Below, piece by piece: positions 1 to 8,422 of a DNA stretch of 23,692 nt. Numbering within the stretch: position 1 is the stretch's first letter; every line of letters begins with the position of its first letter. Under the pieces are notes generated by a model. That model ran no database searches and was not told the origin of the DNA. It was given only the letters and a program-made list of their open reading frames with translations. A program made the position numbers and the translations under genes. The stretch comes from Planoprotostelium fungivorum (lineage: Eukaryota; Evosea; Variosea; Cavosteliida; Cavosteliaceae), in NCBI GenBank assembly GCA_003024175.1, contig MDYQ01000273.1, positions 1-23,692 of the forward strand, in the 5' to 3' direction.

Positions 1-84
1 ACATCTACATCCATACATCTACATCCATACATCTACATCCATACATCTACATCCATCAAACCACATCCATACATCTACATCCAT
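1..84. repeat. 14-bp tandem repeat at window edge
   Basis: The unit acatctacatccat is present in four perfect head-to-tail copies at 1-56, then one degenerate copy and one further perfect copy ending at 84. It starts at the window edge, so the true array may be longer. A looser form of the word (acatccatcgat) recurs just upstream of the gene at 2961. This is probably a short minisatellite in an intergenic spacer; no coding role is seen. Confidence 0.9.
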
Positions 85-153
85 CAGTATAACCATCGAT
101 CACACTGAACGTGCTCAGTATCACCCGGGGCATTGCACTCACCACCACAAGAG

Positions 154-597
154 ATGCGATCACCACGGCTGACAGCATCCTTCTCACCTCCACAGAATGA
201 GGGACAGAGGACAAACGACTCAACGAAGACCATCAACGAAGCCCTGCAACAAAAGATCGATGCCATGAGAGCCCAGGGAGAGCTGTGAGTTGAGGTTGGA
301 GTGTAGAACTGAAGGAGGACAGACGTGATAGGAGACTGGAGGAGGCGAGGGAACAAGTGAAAACGCTGACCGAGAAGATGGAAGAGATTCTGTTGGGTAA
401 GCTGCAAGGGCAGACGTCGTGGGTGGAGGCCTACAAGACCTACCTCAAGGAACAATATGCAAAGGTGAGAGGAGGGGGAGAGTGAGAATGACACAGAGCA
501 GCAAATCCTGGAGCTGCAAGATACAATCATTGACAAGGACACGCAGATTGAGATACATAAGTCAGATAACTTAGTTCTATCAGAGAGGATGAAATGA
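154..597 (+). CDS. Small coiled-coil protein, possibly the 3' part of a longer gene
   Basis: No family is recognised. Three exons join in phase: 154-284, 323-464 and 487-597 (TGA stop), giving about 127 residues. The introns are 38 nt (285-322) and only 22 nt (465-486), both GTGAG...AG. From about residue 20 on, the protein is rich in Glu, Lys, Arg, Gln and Leu with heptad-like spacing (for example EEAREQVKTLTEKMEEILL and EQQILELQDTIIDKDTQIE), so it should form an alpha-helical coiled coil and probably acts by oligomerising or scaffolding. The ATG at 154 is the first in the open frame, but the frame stays open a little further left, so an upstream exon beyond the repeat cannot be excluded. 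No signal peptide or membrane segment is visible. A longer open frame on the opposite strand here has low-complexity composition and is treated as a shadow. Confidence 0.5.
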
Positions 598-661
598 AGT
601 GATTGTAATGTCTTTCTCACCTCATCTATTATGTCGGCTCAAGCGTCTGTCATCAGTTTTA

Positions 662-1346
662 TTATGACATCATATCGATGTGTCTCTGCTGTTCATAATT
701 CTCAAGCATCTGATTGATGCATAGATTCAAGTATGCTGCAGGGTCTCCTTGTCTTGTGCAGGTGATGGCGTCAATAAATTCCTCCCTATTCAATCGATTG
801 AAACAAGGAGGGAGGTGACCCTGCCTCCTCAGCATGAGGAGGAGGAGCAGGCGTCCAGTGCGCCCATTCCCATCATGAAATGGATGGATTGACTCAGGAT
901 AACCACTTTAAATTTTGAATACATCAACTAAGTCACCATAGATACAGAGATCAGGTCATCAGCCTCAGGGATGTGGAATTTTCGTGTATATCAAAGATGA
1001 AATTCTCAGTGATTGGATGATCCAATTTCTTCAAGATCCACTCTTGTGTCAGAGTATTGTTGATATACATCATGATATCACCAGCAGGTAAATGTGGGTG
1101 GGTTGTGTGGTAGTCATGTACAAACTGTTTGGTGTCAATCTCTGCACAGAAGTCTTGACTGGTCCCCATCAGCTCATTGTACATCTCTCGAAGTCCTGTC
1201 GTATTGTTGAGGAGGACAAGGCTGCCTGGCACAAGACTATAAATATTCTCAAGGGTGGCTTGGTCATGAGCTGAGGGAGGAGTTGCAGCTACAGCCAACA
1301 CGGGGGCAGTGGCTCCTGTTCCTACGTGGTATGCAACTACATTCAT
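662..1346 (-). CDS. Fic-domain protein (probable AMP transferase), join uncertain
   Basis: The 3' exon (892 down to 662, TAA) encodes the complete Fic active-site motif HPFHDGNGRTGR (886-851), followed by a hydrophobic Leu-rich helix (LLLLLMLRRQGHL) and an amphipathic tail, as in Fic proteins. Family knowledge: the motif His is the catalytic base and the GNGR loop holds the nucleotide phosphates; most members transfer AMP to Ser/Thr/Tyr of a target protein. All key residues are present. The 5' exon (from ATG 1346) is open to a TGA at 951 and encodes about 130 residues typical of the region before the motif. I could not find a GT-AG intron joining it to the Fic exon in frame: a donor at 936 (gtgac) with an acceptor ending at 893 gives a good end for the Fic exon, but from another upstream frame. 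This implies a frameshift, an unusual intron or an assembly error. No inhibitory (S/T)xxxE(G/N) helix was found. Confidence 0.65.
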
Positions 1347-1349
1347 GAT

Positions 1350-1823
1350 CTGGAATGAGTCAGAATACAGAGATGAACCGACGCCGACGTCTTGAAGATT
1401 GAGAGGCCAAGCGTTCGGTCCAAGGTATATAATTACCTTTTGGAGTTTTGAGGTGGCCGTGCACGGCGATGGATGTGAGGGATGAGATCTGATGTGACGG
1501 TCAGAAAATGTAAACATACACCGACGTCTATTGCAGGCGTCTAATTTTTGGGTGAGGTGTATATTATTACCTTGTGGGTAGCTTGAATTGTGGCCCACGG
1601 TGAATGGACGGTGACGTTACCGACTTGAAACCTGATATGAATGTCAGAAGAGACGGAGATGAAACAACGTTGGGTCGGGCGTGTTGTTACCAAGAGAAAT
1701 GCTCTAAGGGTCTTCGAACGGACAGTGGAATATGGACTCAAGATCTGGAATAGAGCCGACATCGGCGAGGTGTCGTTACCTGTGGACGCTCAAGACGAGT
1801 CTATAAAGATACGGCCCGAAGAT
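1350..1823 (-). other. Repeated exon/intron-like cassettes upstream of the Fic gene
   Basis: Read on the minus strand, this stretch has a serial pattern of acceptor, 44-61 nt block, donor. Donors are all GTAAY (gtaacg at 1779, gtaaca at 1690, gtaata at 1570, gtaatt at 1436). Blocks mostly begin CAG|ATC (1823, 1744, 1488, 1349; one begins GTTTC at 1631). The intervening intron-like pieces (35, 59, 82 and 87 nt) share words such as gacgtcgg/gatgtcgg. This differs from the GTGAG donors used elsewhere in the window. It could be the 5' exons of the Fic gene or a 5' UTR with duplicated exons. I could not thread one open frame through all blocks, so no protein is claimed. Confidence 0.35.
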
Positions 1824-1839
1824 CTGAAAAGAAATAAGT

Positions 1840-1852
1840 CCTCTTTTTATAT
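1840..1852 (-). promoter_or_regulatory. TATA-type core promoter element
   Basis: The minus strand reads atataaaaagagg here, about 17 nt upstream of the first exon-like block (1823). The identical 13-mer occurs on the plus strand at 20837-20849, upstream of another small gene. It probably drives the leftward Fic-region transcript. The rightward membrane-protein gene starts at 1921, so the two genes are divergent. Confidence 0.45.
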
Positions 1853-1920
1853 GATGCGTTTCACCGTTCTACAATTTTATCATCTCCAACCCTGAGAAAC
1901 TCAACACAACCAGCGACAAG

Positions 1921-2629
1921 ATGAGCCCAAAGCCAGAATTATCGCGGAAGACGAGACTTCTTCAAATTTTTGTCATGATCTTCTGTCTGATTTGTATCGT
2001 GAGTTGCAATATAGAAAATAGAGTGGATTGAATAGAGCAGGGAGTTGTGGGATGGTATCTCGCAAATTGGTGAGCGGAGGATCTTCGATTATAATTGATG
2101 TGTTTGTAGGGTGAGCACCATTAAGGCGGGCAATACTTTGGGGATCATTCTCTATTCTCTATCGATCTTCTTCACACTCTTGTTCGCAACTTGTTGCATT
2201 ATCGTTGCTTGGATGACAAAATCAAAGCTCCTCAAAATGGTATGTCGAACGATGAGACTCGACTAACGGTATCAGGCAGCTCAAGGACTGATAATGATCG
2301 CGCTATTTACTTTAGCGCAGATGATTGTGACGTCTGTTGGATTTGCCTTCTGCGATCAACCAAAAAACTCGATCAATGGGATATGTTACACAGACAAAAA
2401 CTCACAGATATTCTTGTATTATCTTCCAAGTTGTATATTGATCACTGCAGCTGTAAGTACAGATACTTCGTTTACGCTTACAAGTTTTCAGTTCACTGCA
2501 GGCGTCCTGGCTTGTGTACTCCTGCCAAGCATGAACTCTGACAAACTCGAGGGTGAGTGCACTGTAATGATATCAAGAATTGACTTATAAGGTGGATCTG
2601 CTTCGGGAGGAGGAGGAAATTATTACTGA
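1921..2629 (+). CDS. Four-helix (tetraspan) membrane protein
   Basis: Six exons join cleanly in phase: 1921-1998, 2038-2069, 2110-2239, 2276-2452, 2492-2552 and 2592-2629 (TGA), with introns of 36-40 nt; the product is about 171 residues. Four hydrophobic helices are visible: near residues 12-36 (IFVMIFCLICIV...), 45-75 (LGIILYSLSIFFTLLFATCC), about 82-103 (LIMIALFTLAQMIVTSVGFA) and about 122-148 (YYLPSCILITAAFTAGVLAC). The loop after helix 3 holds two Cys (FCDQP...GICYTD) that could pair. The tail is short and Gly-rich (GGSASGGGG). The topology recalls the claudin/PMP22/tetraspanin type, but no diagnostic motif (W-GLW-C-C or CCG) is seen, so only the fold class is called. The ATG at 1921 is the first in the exon and directly precedes a basic patch and helix 1. 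It is probably a plasma or endomembrane protein of unknown function. Confidence 0.7.
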
Positions 2630-2960
2630 GGAAACAGCTACCGAGCAGAACAAATTATCTCATGAATACATTTTTATCAAAATGCGCAGTTGATCAAAAG
2701 GTGCTCAATGTTTGACCATATTGATGGCAGGTCTTCTGCTGATATTCATCTGTTGTCTTCATCCACCTAAGAAAAGATGTCGGTGAGAGATCACACCTGA
2801 TGACAATTCACGAGAGTTGTGGGTGGCTGCCTCAACCGTTCGCTCCATCGCCAGATAAGGCATCGTTCCAAATCAAAAGGTCCCAACAACGAAAAATAAA
2901 ATAATAATCCACCATTTCTGACCGGCATACATCCATCGATACACCCACCCATCCACGACG
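2630..2960 (+). other. Spacer between membrane-protein and PARG-like genes
   Basis: No convincing gene. It holds a 21-codon open stretch at about 2727-2792 (ATG GCA GGT...) encoding a hydrophobic piece followed by HPPKKRCR, like the last helix and cytosolic tail of another membrane protein. It may be a relic of a duplicated exon or an alternative 3' exon of the gene at 1921. An AT-rich run (aataaaataataat, near 2896-2909) could act as a polyadenylation signal. The last 30 bp contain the acatccatcgatacaccc-type repeat words found at the left edge. Confidence 0.4.
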
Positions 2961-4148
2961 ATGAGCGGTAGTCAAGGTTTACCAGAAGGATGTTTAGTCA
3001 GAGTTACAAAAGACTCCAAGAAACTATGGAAGAATTTTAGACCCAAGATGCAGAGTAGTAACAAGCGACTTCTATTGGACATGATCGACAAAGAGGGAGA
3101 GAAGCCGCAAGGAGATCTCATCTTTGAGCGTTGGTCGATCATCCAGCCATCTTCGCTCTCGCTGGATCCAGAGAGGTTGAAAGGACTAATAGTGGAAGAA
3201 ACACTCGATATCTATCGCTACCAACAGACAGATACGGAGGACTATTACGTCAACTTTGCAGACGCCAGTCTCTTTGGGTTCTACGGAGGACCTCTATTTG
3301 CACAAGACGAACATCAGGTGTGTGCCTCCTCGTACCTCGGTCTATTTTCTCATGCTTCATAGGTAGCAGAACATCCCATCTTGGGGTCTCTGAGAAGATG
3401 GTTGGACCTAGAAGCGGCAAGCGAAACGAAGAACAAAGAGGCCATTCCGTGGACGAAGATCGGAGATAATGCCACACCGTGTCTCATCTTCAACGCACAA
3501 CGCTCACTCGTGATCGAGACACAAGCAGACCCAACCAAGGGCAGACAGAGTATATACGGAAATTCCTTCTCTTATGCTTCTCCAGCTACGGTGAGTCTGA
3601 TCACCCTAGCACGATCACCGATCATCTTATCTATAGACACTCCTGACGGTCACAGATAAGAGCAGCCACAACAGTGATAACGAAAGAGACGGCCGAATTG
3701 AATGGATTGAGAAGCCACAACAATTTCATCGCCATCGAGGCACCAAAGCACGGACACGGAACATACGACCGATCCGAGATCGAATACATCTTCTTCACCG
3801 CATTCTCTGGTTTCGAAGCGGCTCGATTGCACAGTGGAGACAAGGTGAGATGACACAGACGAGGGAGAAACGATTGAGACATGGCAGACTGTCATCCATA
3901 CGGGGAACTGGGGTTGTGGTGCATTCGGAGGGAATGGAAGCATCATGGCCATGTTGCAGATCGCTGCTGCTGCGATGAGTGGAGTGAAGAAGATCGTATA
4001 CCACACGTTCGATCAGAAGCACACCCGGCTCTTCCGTGAGGGTCAAAAGAAGCTTCAAGATCTGTGGAACTCAAGGAGGGATCTGCACGCTCTCCTCGCT
4101 GCCATACAAGAAGAGGAGTATCAGTGGGGTGTGGGTAACGGCACATAG
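2961..4148 (+). CDS. Poly(ADP-ribose) glycohydrolase-like protein
   Basis: Four exons join in phase: 2961-3317, 3363-3590, 3656-3844 and 3879-4148 (TAG), giving 347 residues. The C-terminal part (about 264-285) carries HTGNWGCGAFGGN followed by a long helix MAMLQIAAAAM and VKKIVYHTF. This is the hallmark of the PARG catalytic domain (TGNWGCGAFGGD...LIQ..AAA...YFTFGD). Upstream, residues 97-118 read VNFAD...FYGGPLFAQDEH, aligning with the PARG signature F-A-N-x-x-x-GGG...QEE: Gln115 and Glu117 match, but the first Glu is Asp116 and the Gly triplet is GGP. PARGs cleave ribose-ribose bonds in poly(ADP-ribose), using the second Glu of QEE. The retained Glu117 allows activity, while the changed loop could alter specificity. 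No targeting signal is visible, so it is probably cytosolic or nuclear. Confidence is high for the family, low for the exact reaction. Confidence 0.75.
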
Positions 4149-4335
4149 TCCATGAAATAAGAGATCAAGGAAGGGAAGGGGTGATAAAGAAGAGAGATGA
4201 TAGAAAGACACGATGGAGACGTGATAAAAGAGATGGTAGAGCAGAGGAGACATAAGAAGAGGGCAGAGGAGACATAAGAAGAGGAGAGAGGAGACATAAG
4301 AAGAGGAGAGAGGAGACATAAGAAGACAAGAGAGA
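4149..4335. repeat. Purine-rich spacer with 22-bp tandem repeat
   Basis: This lies between two convergent genes. The plus strand is almost all purine. From 4243 to 4330 a 22-bp unit (agaggagacataagaagagg plus two variable bases) is present in four near-perfect copies; 4160-4242 has looser relatives. No coding frame is supported. Such arrays change length easily and may form triplex-like structure. Confidence 0.85.
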
Positions 4336-6084
4336 TTATTGAGGGGCAGAGTTCCATTCCACCTTGAGACCGTGTAGAGCCTTGATGGTTCCGTTCAAGA
4401 TGATGAAAGAACCGACGATCTGACCCGTTCTGATGTGAAATCCAACGGGGGCAAAGAACGCCATGCCGTACCTCACGAGAGGCTTGATGCTGGTTGGGAT
4501 GTTCTGGGGCAACCTATCTCCTTCACTCTCTCTCCTCTCTCCCTCCTCACCTCGTGTCTGACTTCTTCACGTAATCCTCCCACAGTGTGGAGTAACTCTT
4601 GTGGGGGGCCATCAGCTTCAGCACACTCATGTTGTGCACCACGTGGGAGAGATAACCACAGATCACACCGGCAGCCAGTGATCCCATGGCATTGCGCACG
4701 GCTGATCCTGCTATCACTGTGGGGACTCTCTCCTCACAGTAATCGGACAGTTGGTTCAATCCAATTCCAAAGATCACCTTTCATCCCATCAGACTCTCCA
4801 TCGATGATAAAATAAGTAGAGATGGACAGAGTATACAATGATTCCTATAGTAGAGATGAATAGTAGAGATGGATGGTGATCATGATGGAGATAAAATAGT
4901 GACCTCTCTGGCACATCTGGGAACGAGACCTCTAGCCCATCTTCGAGACATGGGTTCAGGGTTGGAGTGACCGGCATTGGAAGCCTCCAAGATGGAGCTG
5001 ATGGGTGTCATGAGAACTCCAGGGGCAACGGCGAGAGACAGACGGAAGACACCGGGGTGGTCCTCGTAGTAATCTGGGAAGGTGCTCTGTAGATAGGGTA
5101 GTACCTGCCACCATCAGCTTATTCCCTCACTCAGACTCACAGTCGAATCAAAGTATTGTCTCAGTCCCTTGAAACCGTTGATGTACATGATACGTGTTGG
5201 GACTTGAATCTATTCATCCATCAGTCCACATCTCATAGATCATATTAGAGAGGTCATAGCAGCGATCATATTAGAGAGATCATCAGATGTAAGAAGAGCT
5301 GAGAGCGGATGGATAATCAGAGGGTGATGTGGATGAAACAAAGAGGATGAGTGGATGGATGAAAGAGGAATGAGTGGGTGGATGAAACGAATGAAAGAGA
5401 GTACGAACATGCATATTGGGGAAGAGTGCGCCCATCTTGACACCTGTGAGCTGCTGGTTGAGGACAGAGTTGAGTGCGGCACGGTAGAAACTCTCGATGG
5501 AAGCGGCGATGGATACGGCCAAGAAGGGAGTCTTGTAAGGTCTCTGCTCGAAGAGAGGTGTTCTCAGGCTGTTGGTGTATTTCCTGATCTCCATCGTCAA
5601 ACTGTTTCCATTCAGCACCCTCTTCCACTCGTGTTCCACCTGTGTGCGACGTTGTGTGCAAATTCGGGATCGGACCTCAGGGCCTTGTCTAGATCCTCGT
5701 GCTTCAGTTCGTAGGCGACGACATCAGAGACGCAGCGTGAGTTGGCATAACAGGGATCTTGTTTCAAGATGTGCAGACTTCCCACAGTCATTCCTCCCAT
5801 GTATGTGTTCACATCGTGGTACTTTCCTCCCACTAACTTTTGTCTGACGACCTGCTCGGAGTCATTTTCGATTTGCTCTGCAGATTTACCTCTCCATCAG
5901 CGATCACATAGAGGCGAGTCTGGCGGTCTCCCTCTCTCATCAAGAAGTGTCCCTTCTCATAGTACTGCCTCGACATCTTGCTTGCGATCTTTCGCAACTG
6001 CTCATCCGTGCAGCTGGATAACAGAACACTGTTGCGCAGAAGTTTGGTGCATTCTTCCAACTGCTCTCTGTTCAATTGACTCAT
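4336..6084 (-). CDS. Cyclic-nucleotide-binding domain fused to a mitochondrial-carrier-like domain
   Basis: Exons, read leftward: 6084-5890, 5851-5651, 5627-5409, 5209-5141, 5104-4904, 4777-4551 and 4513-4336 (TAA), all in phase, giving about 429 residues. Residues 1-130 form a CNBD: LLRNSVLLSSCTDEQLRKIA, then a beta roll (KGHFLMREGDRQTRLYVIADGE) and the phosphate-binding cassette region VGSLHIL...NSRCVSD. The cassette Arg is kept, but the usual Gly-Glu is Gly-Ser, so ligand binding may be weak or altered. Residues about 145-429 look like a diverged SLC25 carrier: hydrophobic segments, GFKGLR, GLVPRCAREVIFGIG and a third repeat with AAGVICGYLSHVVHNMSVLK, where the PxD/ExxK signature is degenerate (His for Pro). 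It is probably a mitochondrial inner-membrane or related protein gated by a nucleotide or allosteric ligand; this is inference. The third exon boundary uses a 23-nt intron (5650-5628). Introns 5408-5210 and 4903-4778 are unusually long for this window. Confidence 0.7.
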
Positions 6085-6501
6085 GGTGAACTAGGATGCA
6101 TTAGGATGGCTATTCAGAGGGAGGAGTGGTGGGAGATGAAAGAGAGGTCGACAAGAGAAATGGCTTTACCTAACACGCGAGGAGTAGAGTGTGTCGCAGG
6201 GAAATTGGCACTTCCTCTACAACTCGCAAACACAAACTACAAATTTGTCAATTGACAAAGAGACTTGACCAAGCGAGGCCCACGAAGAGAATAAACACCC
6301 TTTCTCCATTTATATTCTCATTTAGACCTTGATTTCAATAACCTTGAAAACTGAAGCTATTGTTCACACTGCTAATCCTCGATGGTATTGTCGCTTACCT
6401 CACTCGCACATGTACGTATGGTCAAAGTTTGACCTAAAAAGACTACGAGTTGTCCATCAGCACATCATCAGAAAGATAGAGAATACTTCATCGTATTCTA
6501 T
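6085..6501. other. Spacer between SHMT 3' end and CNBD-carrier start
   Basis: About 417 bp without a supported gene. Both neighbours are read leftward, so this contains the promoter of the CNBD-carrier gene at its left end and the SHMT 3' UTR at its right end. AT-rich words (tttgtcaattgacaaa, a near-palindrome near 6243-6258) are visible. No RNA gene is recognised. Confidence 0.5.
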
Positions 6502-8221
6502 TTATTGGTTCTCCTTGACAAAATTTCCGGGCAGAGGGAACTGCTTGGCGAAGGCTTCTACCTCATGTCGTAATGTCTCTACTTCCTTGTTGGCTCTCAC
6601 AGCTGGCTCGAAGTCGGCCATCATCTTTCCAACCTGATTCTCTCAGTCACTCCCCCTCCTCTCCCTCTCACCTTGCTCTGAATGTCCTTGGCGATCTCAA
6701 CACCCTTGTGCAACAGCTGAGCGATCTGAGCAAAGTGCTCTTCTGACAGACCTCTCGTGGTGAGAGCGGCCACTCCAATGCGAACACCTCCGGGTGCGAG
6801 TGCGGATGTATCACCTGGCACGGCGTTCTTGTTGACGGACATGCTGGCATACTCGTACAGCTGGATGACATCAGAAGAGAACGATAGAGAGGGACACACC
6901 TTCTCCAATTTGCTTCCGGTGAGGCCTTGGGGTCTGACGTCCCAGAGGACCAAGTGGTTGTCGGTACCTCCGGTGACCAACTTGTATCCCAGCTTGCTCA
7001 GTTCCTCAGCCAATCGCCTGGCGTTCTTCTGGATCTGGAAAGCGTATTCCTTGAACTCGGGTGTGTCAGCCTCACGCAGGGCAACGGCAACGGCAGCGAT
7101 GATGTGCTCGTGGGGTCCTCCCTGGCAGGAGGGGAAGACAGCAAAGTTGATGGGCTCCTCGATCTCGTAGTTTCCGATCTCCTTTCCGTTGACGGTCCTC
7201 TTTCCCTTTCGGTAGAAGATGAGTCCGGAGCGAGGACCTCTCAGGGTCTTGTGGGTGGTGGTGGTCACTACATCACACAACTCGAAGGGGCTCTTCAGAA
7301 CTTGAGCGGCCACCAGACCGGAGAAGTGAGCCATGTCACACATGAGGTAGGCTCCAGATCTGAATGCGTTAGGAGAGAGCAACGGTTGAATTGTCCTCAC
7401 TTGTCTGCGATGGTGCGGAGGCGAGCGTAGTCCCACTCTCTGGCGTAAGCAGAGGCACCACAGATGATCAGTTTGGGACGGAAGAGGGCAGCATTCTGCT
7501 CGAGACGATCGTAGTCGATGTAACCATCGAGACCGACCTGTCAGAGTCATTCCTCAATCCACCAGAGGATGTGTCACCTGGTAGGGCATGGACTCGAAGA
7601 AGATGGAAGTGGCAGAGATCTTCTTCTTATCGGTGGCATATCCATGAGTCAAACTGAGATCGATCAGCAACACAAAGAGCCAGGTATACGCACTGTCCTC
7701 CACTGGGCAGATCCAGACCCATGATGCGGTCGTGAGGCTTCAGGAGACCAGTGTATACGGCAAAGTTGGCAGGGCTTCCTAAGGTCGTTCAGTGAGTGTT
7801 GACCTAGTGCATGGATATACCGGAGTATGGCTGCACATTGACACCCCACAGAGTGGGGTCCAAGTGGAAGGTCTTCAAGGCACGGTCTCCACACAATCTT
7901 TCGATCTTGTCTACCACGTGGTTACCTCCATAGTATCTCTTGCCTGGTAAACCCTCAGCGTATTTGTTGGTCAAACACGATCCAGTAGCTTCCATCACAG
8001 CTCTTGATGTGAAGTTCTACATCACATTAGAATATGTGAGAAGAGATATGTTTACCTCTGAAGCAATCATCTCTAGACCCTCAAATTGACGTTGCTTCTC
8101 ATCCTCAATCAAGGCAGTGATTTCAGGATCAACCTCAGCCAGGGTTCGGTTACCCTCAAACTTGGCAAAGTATGTTGTCTGACATTGTCAGTTGTCTTCT
8201 TCATCATTGAGACCTCACCAT
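6502..8221 (-). CDS. SHMT: Serine hydroxymethyltransferase, cytosolic type
   Basis: This PLP enzyme converts serine and tetrahydrofolate to glycine and 5,10-methylene-THF. Nine coding exons, read leftward: 8221-8219 (ATG only), 8178-8056, 8016-7821, 7778-7694, 7653-7578, 7537-7401, 7359-6900, 6860-6672 and 6633-6502 (TAA). All phases close, giving 466 residues, the family's usual length. Diagnostic stretches are all intact: [85 protein letters not shown] (PLP lysine about Lys244) and APGGVRIG. There is no N-terminal extension, so no mitochondrial transit peptide. The start is the only ATG in the last open codon run after an upstream in-frame stop, and it is separated from the rest by a 40-nt intron. 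Introns are 38-42 nt. A function call with very little doubt. Confidence 0.97.
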
Positions 8222-8422
8222 GTTGATTATTGTGTTTCCGGAAGAATTTGTGAATGAGGACTTCCTAATATTGTCTACGTTTCATACACTAGCTAATGTA
8301 GACATCAATTTTATATCAAAATTAGGCGAATCTCGGTGTCTGCATTCCGAATGAAACCCAAAATGAAACGGTTTCAATCCATTATTACCTCGGGACATAA
8401 TTTTGTGTCATTTTCTCGAGTT

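Noticed and set aside
1-84. CRISPR-like array or telomeric repeat
   Set aside because: The 14-bp units are contiguous without spacers and do not resemble known telomere repeats; it is a plain minisatellite.
84-620. Leftward 178-codon open frame at the left end
   Set aside because: Its composition (Ser/Leu/Cys/Phe runs) is what results from reading the antisense of a coiled-coil gene whose three exons splice in phase on the other strand.
5640-5650. An 11-nt GT...AG intron in the CNBD-carrier gene
   Set aside because: Removing 23 nt (5628-5650) with the same donor and the next AG also restores the frame and is a credible intron size; 11 nt is below any established spliceosomal intron.
6757-7430. 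Rightward open frames across the SHMT gene
   Set aside because: They are antisense to highly conserved SHMT exons and have no independent support.
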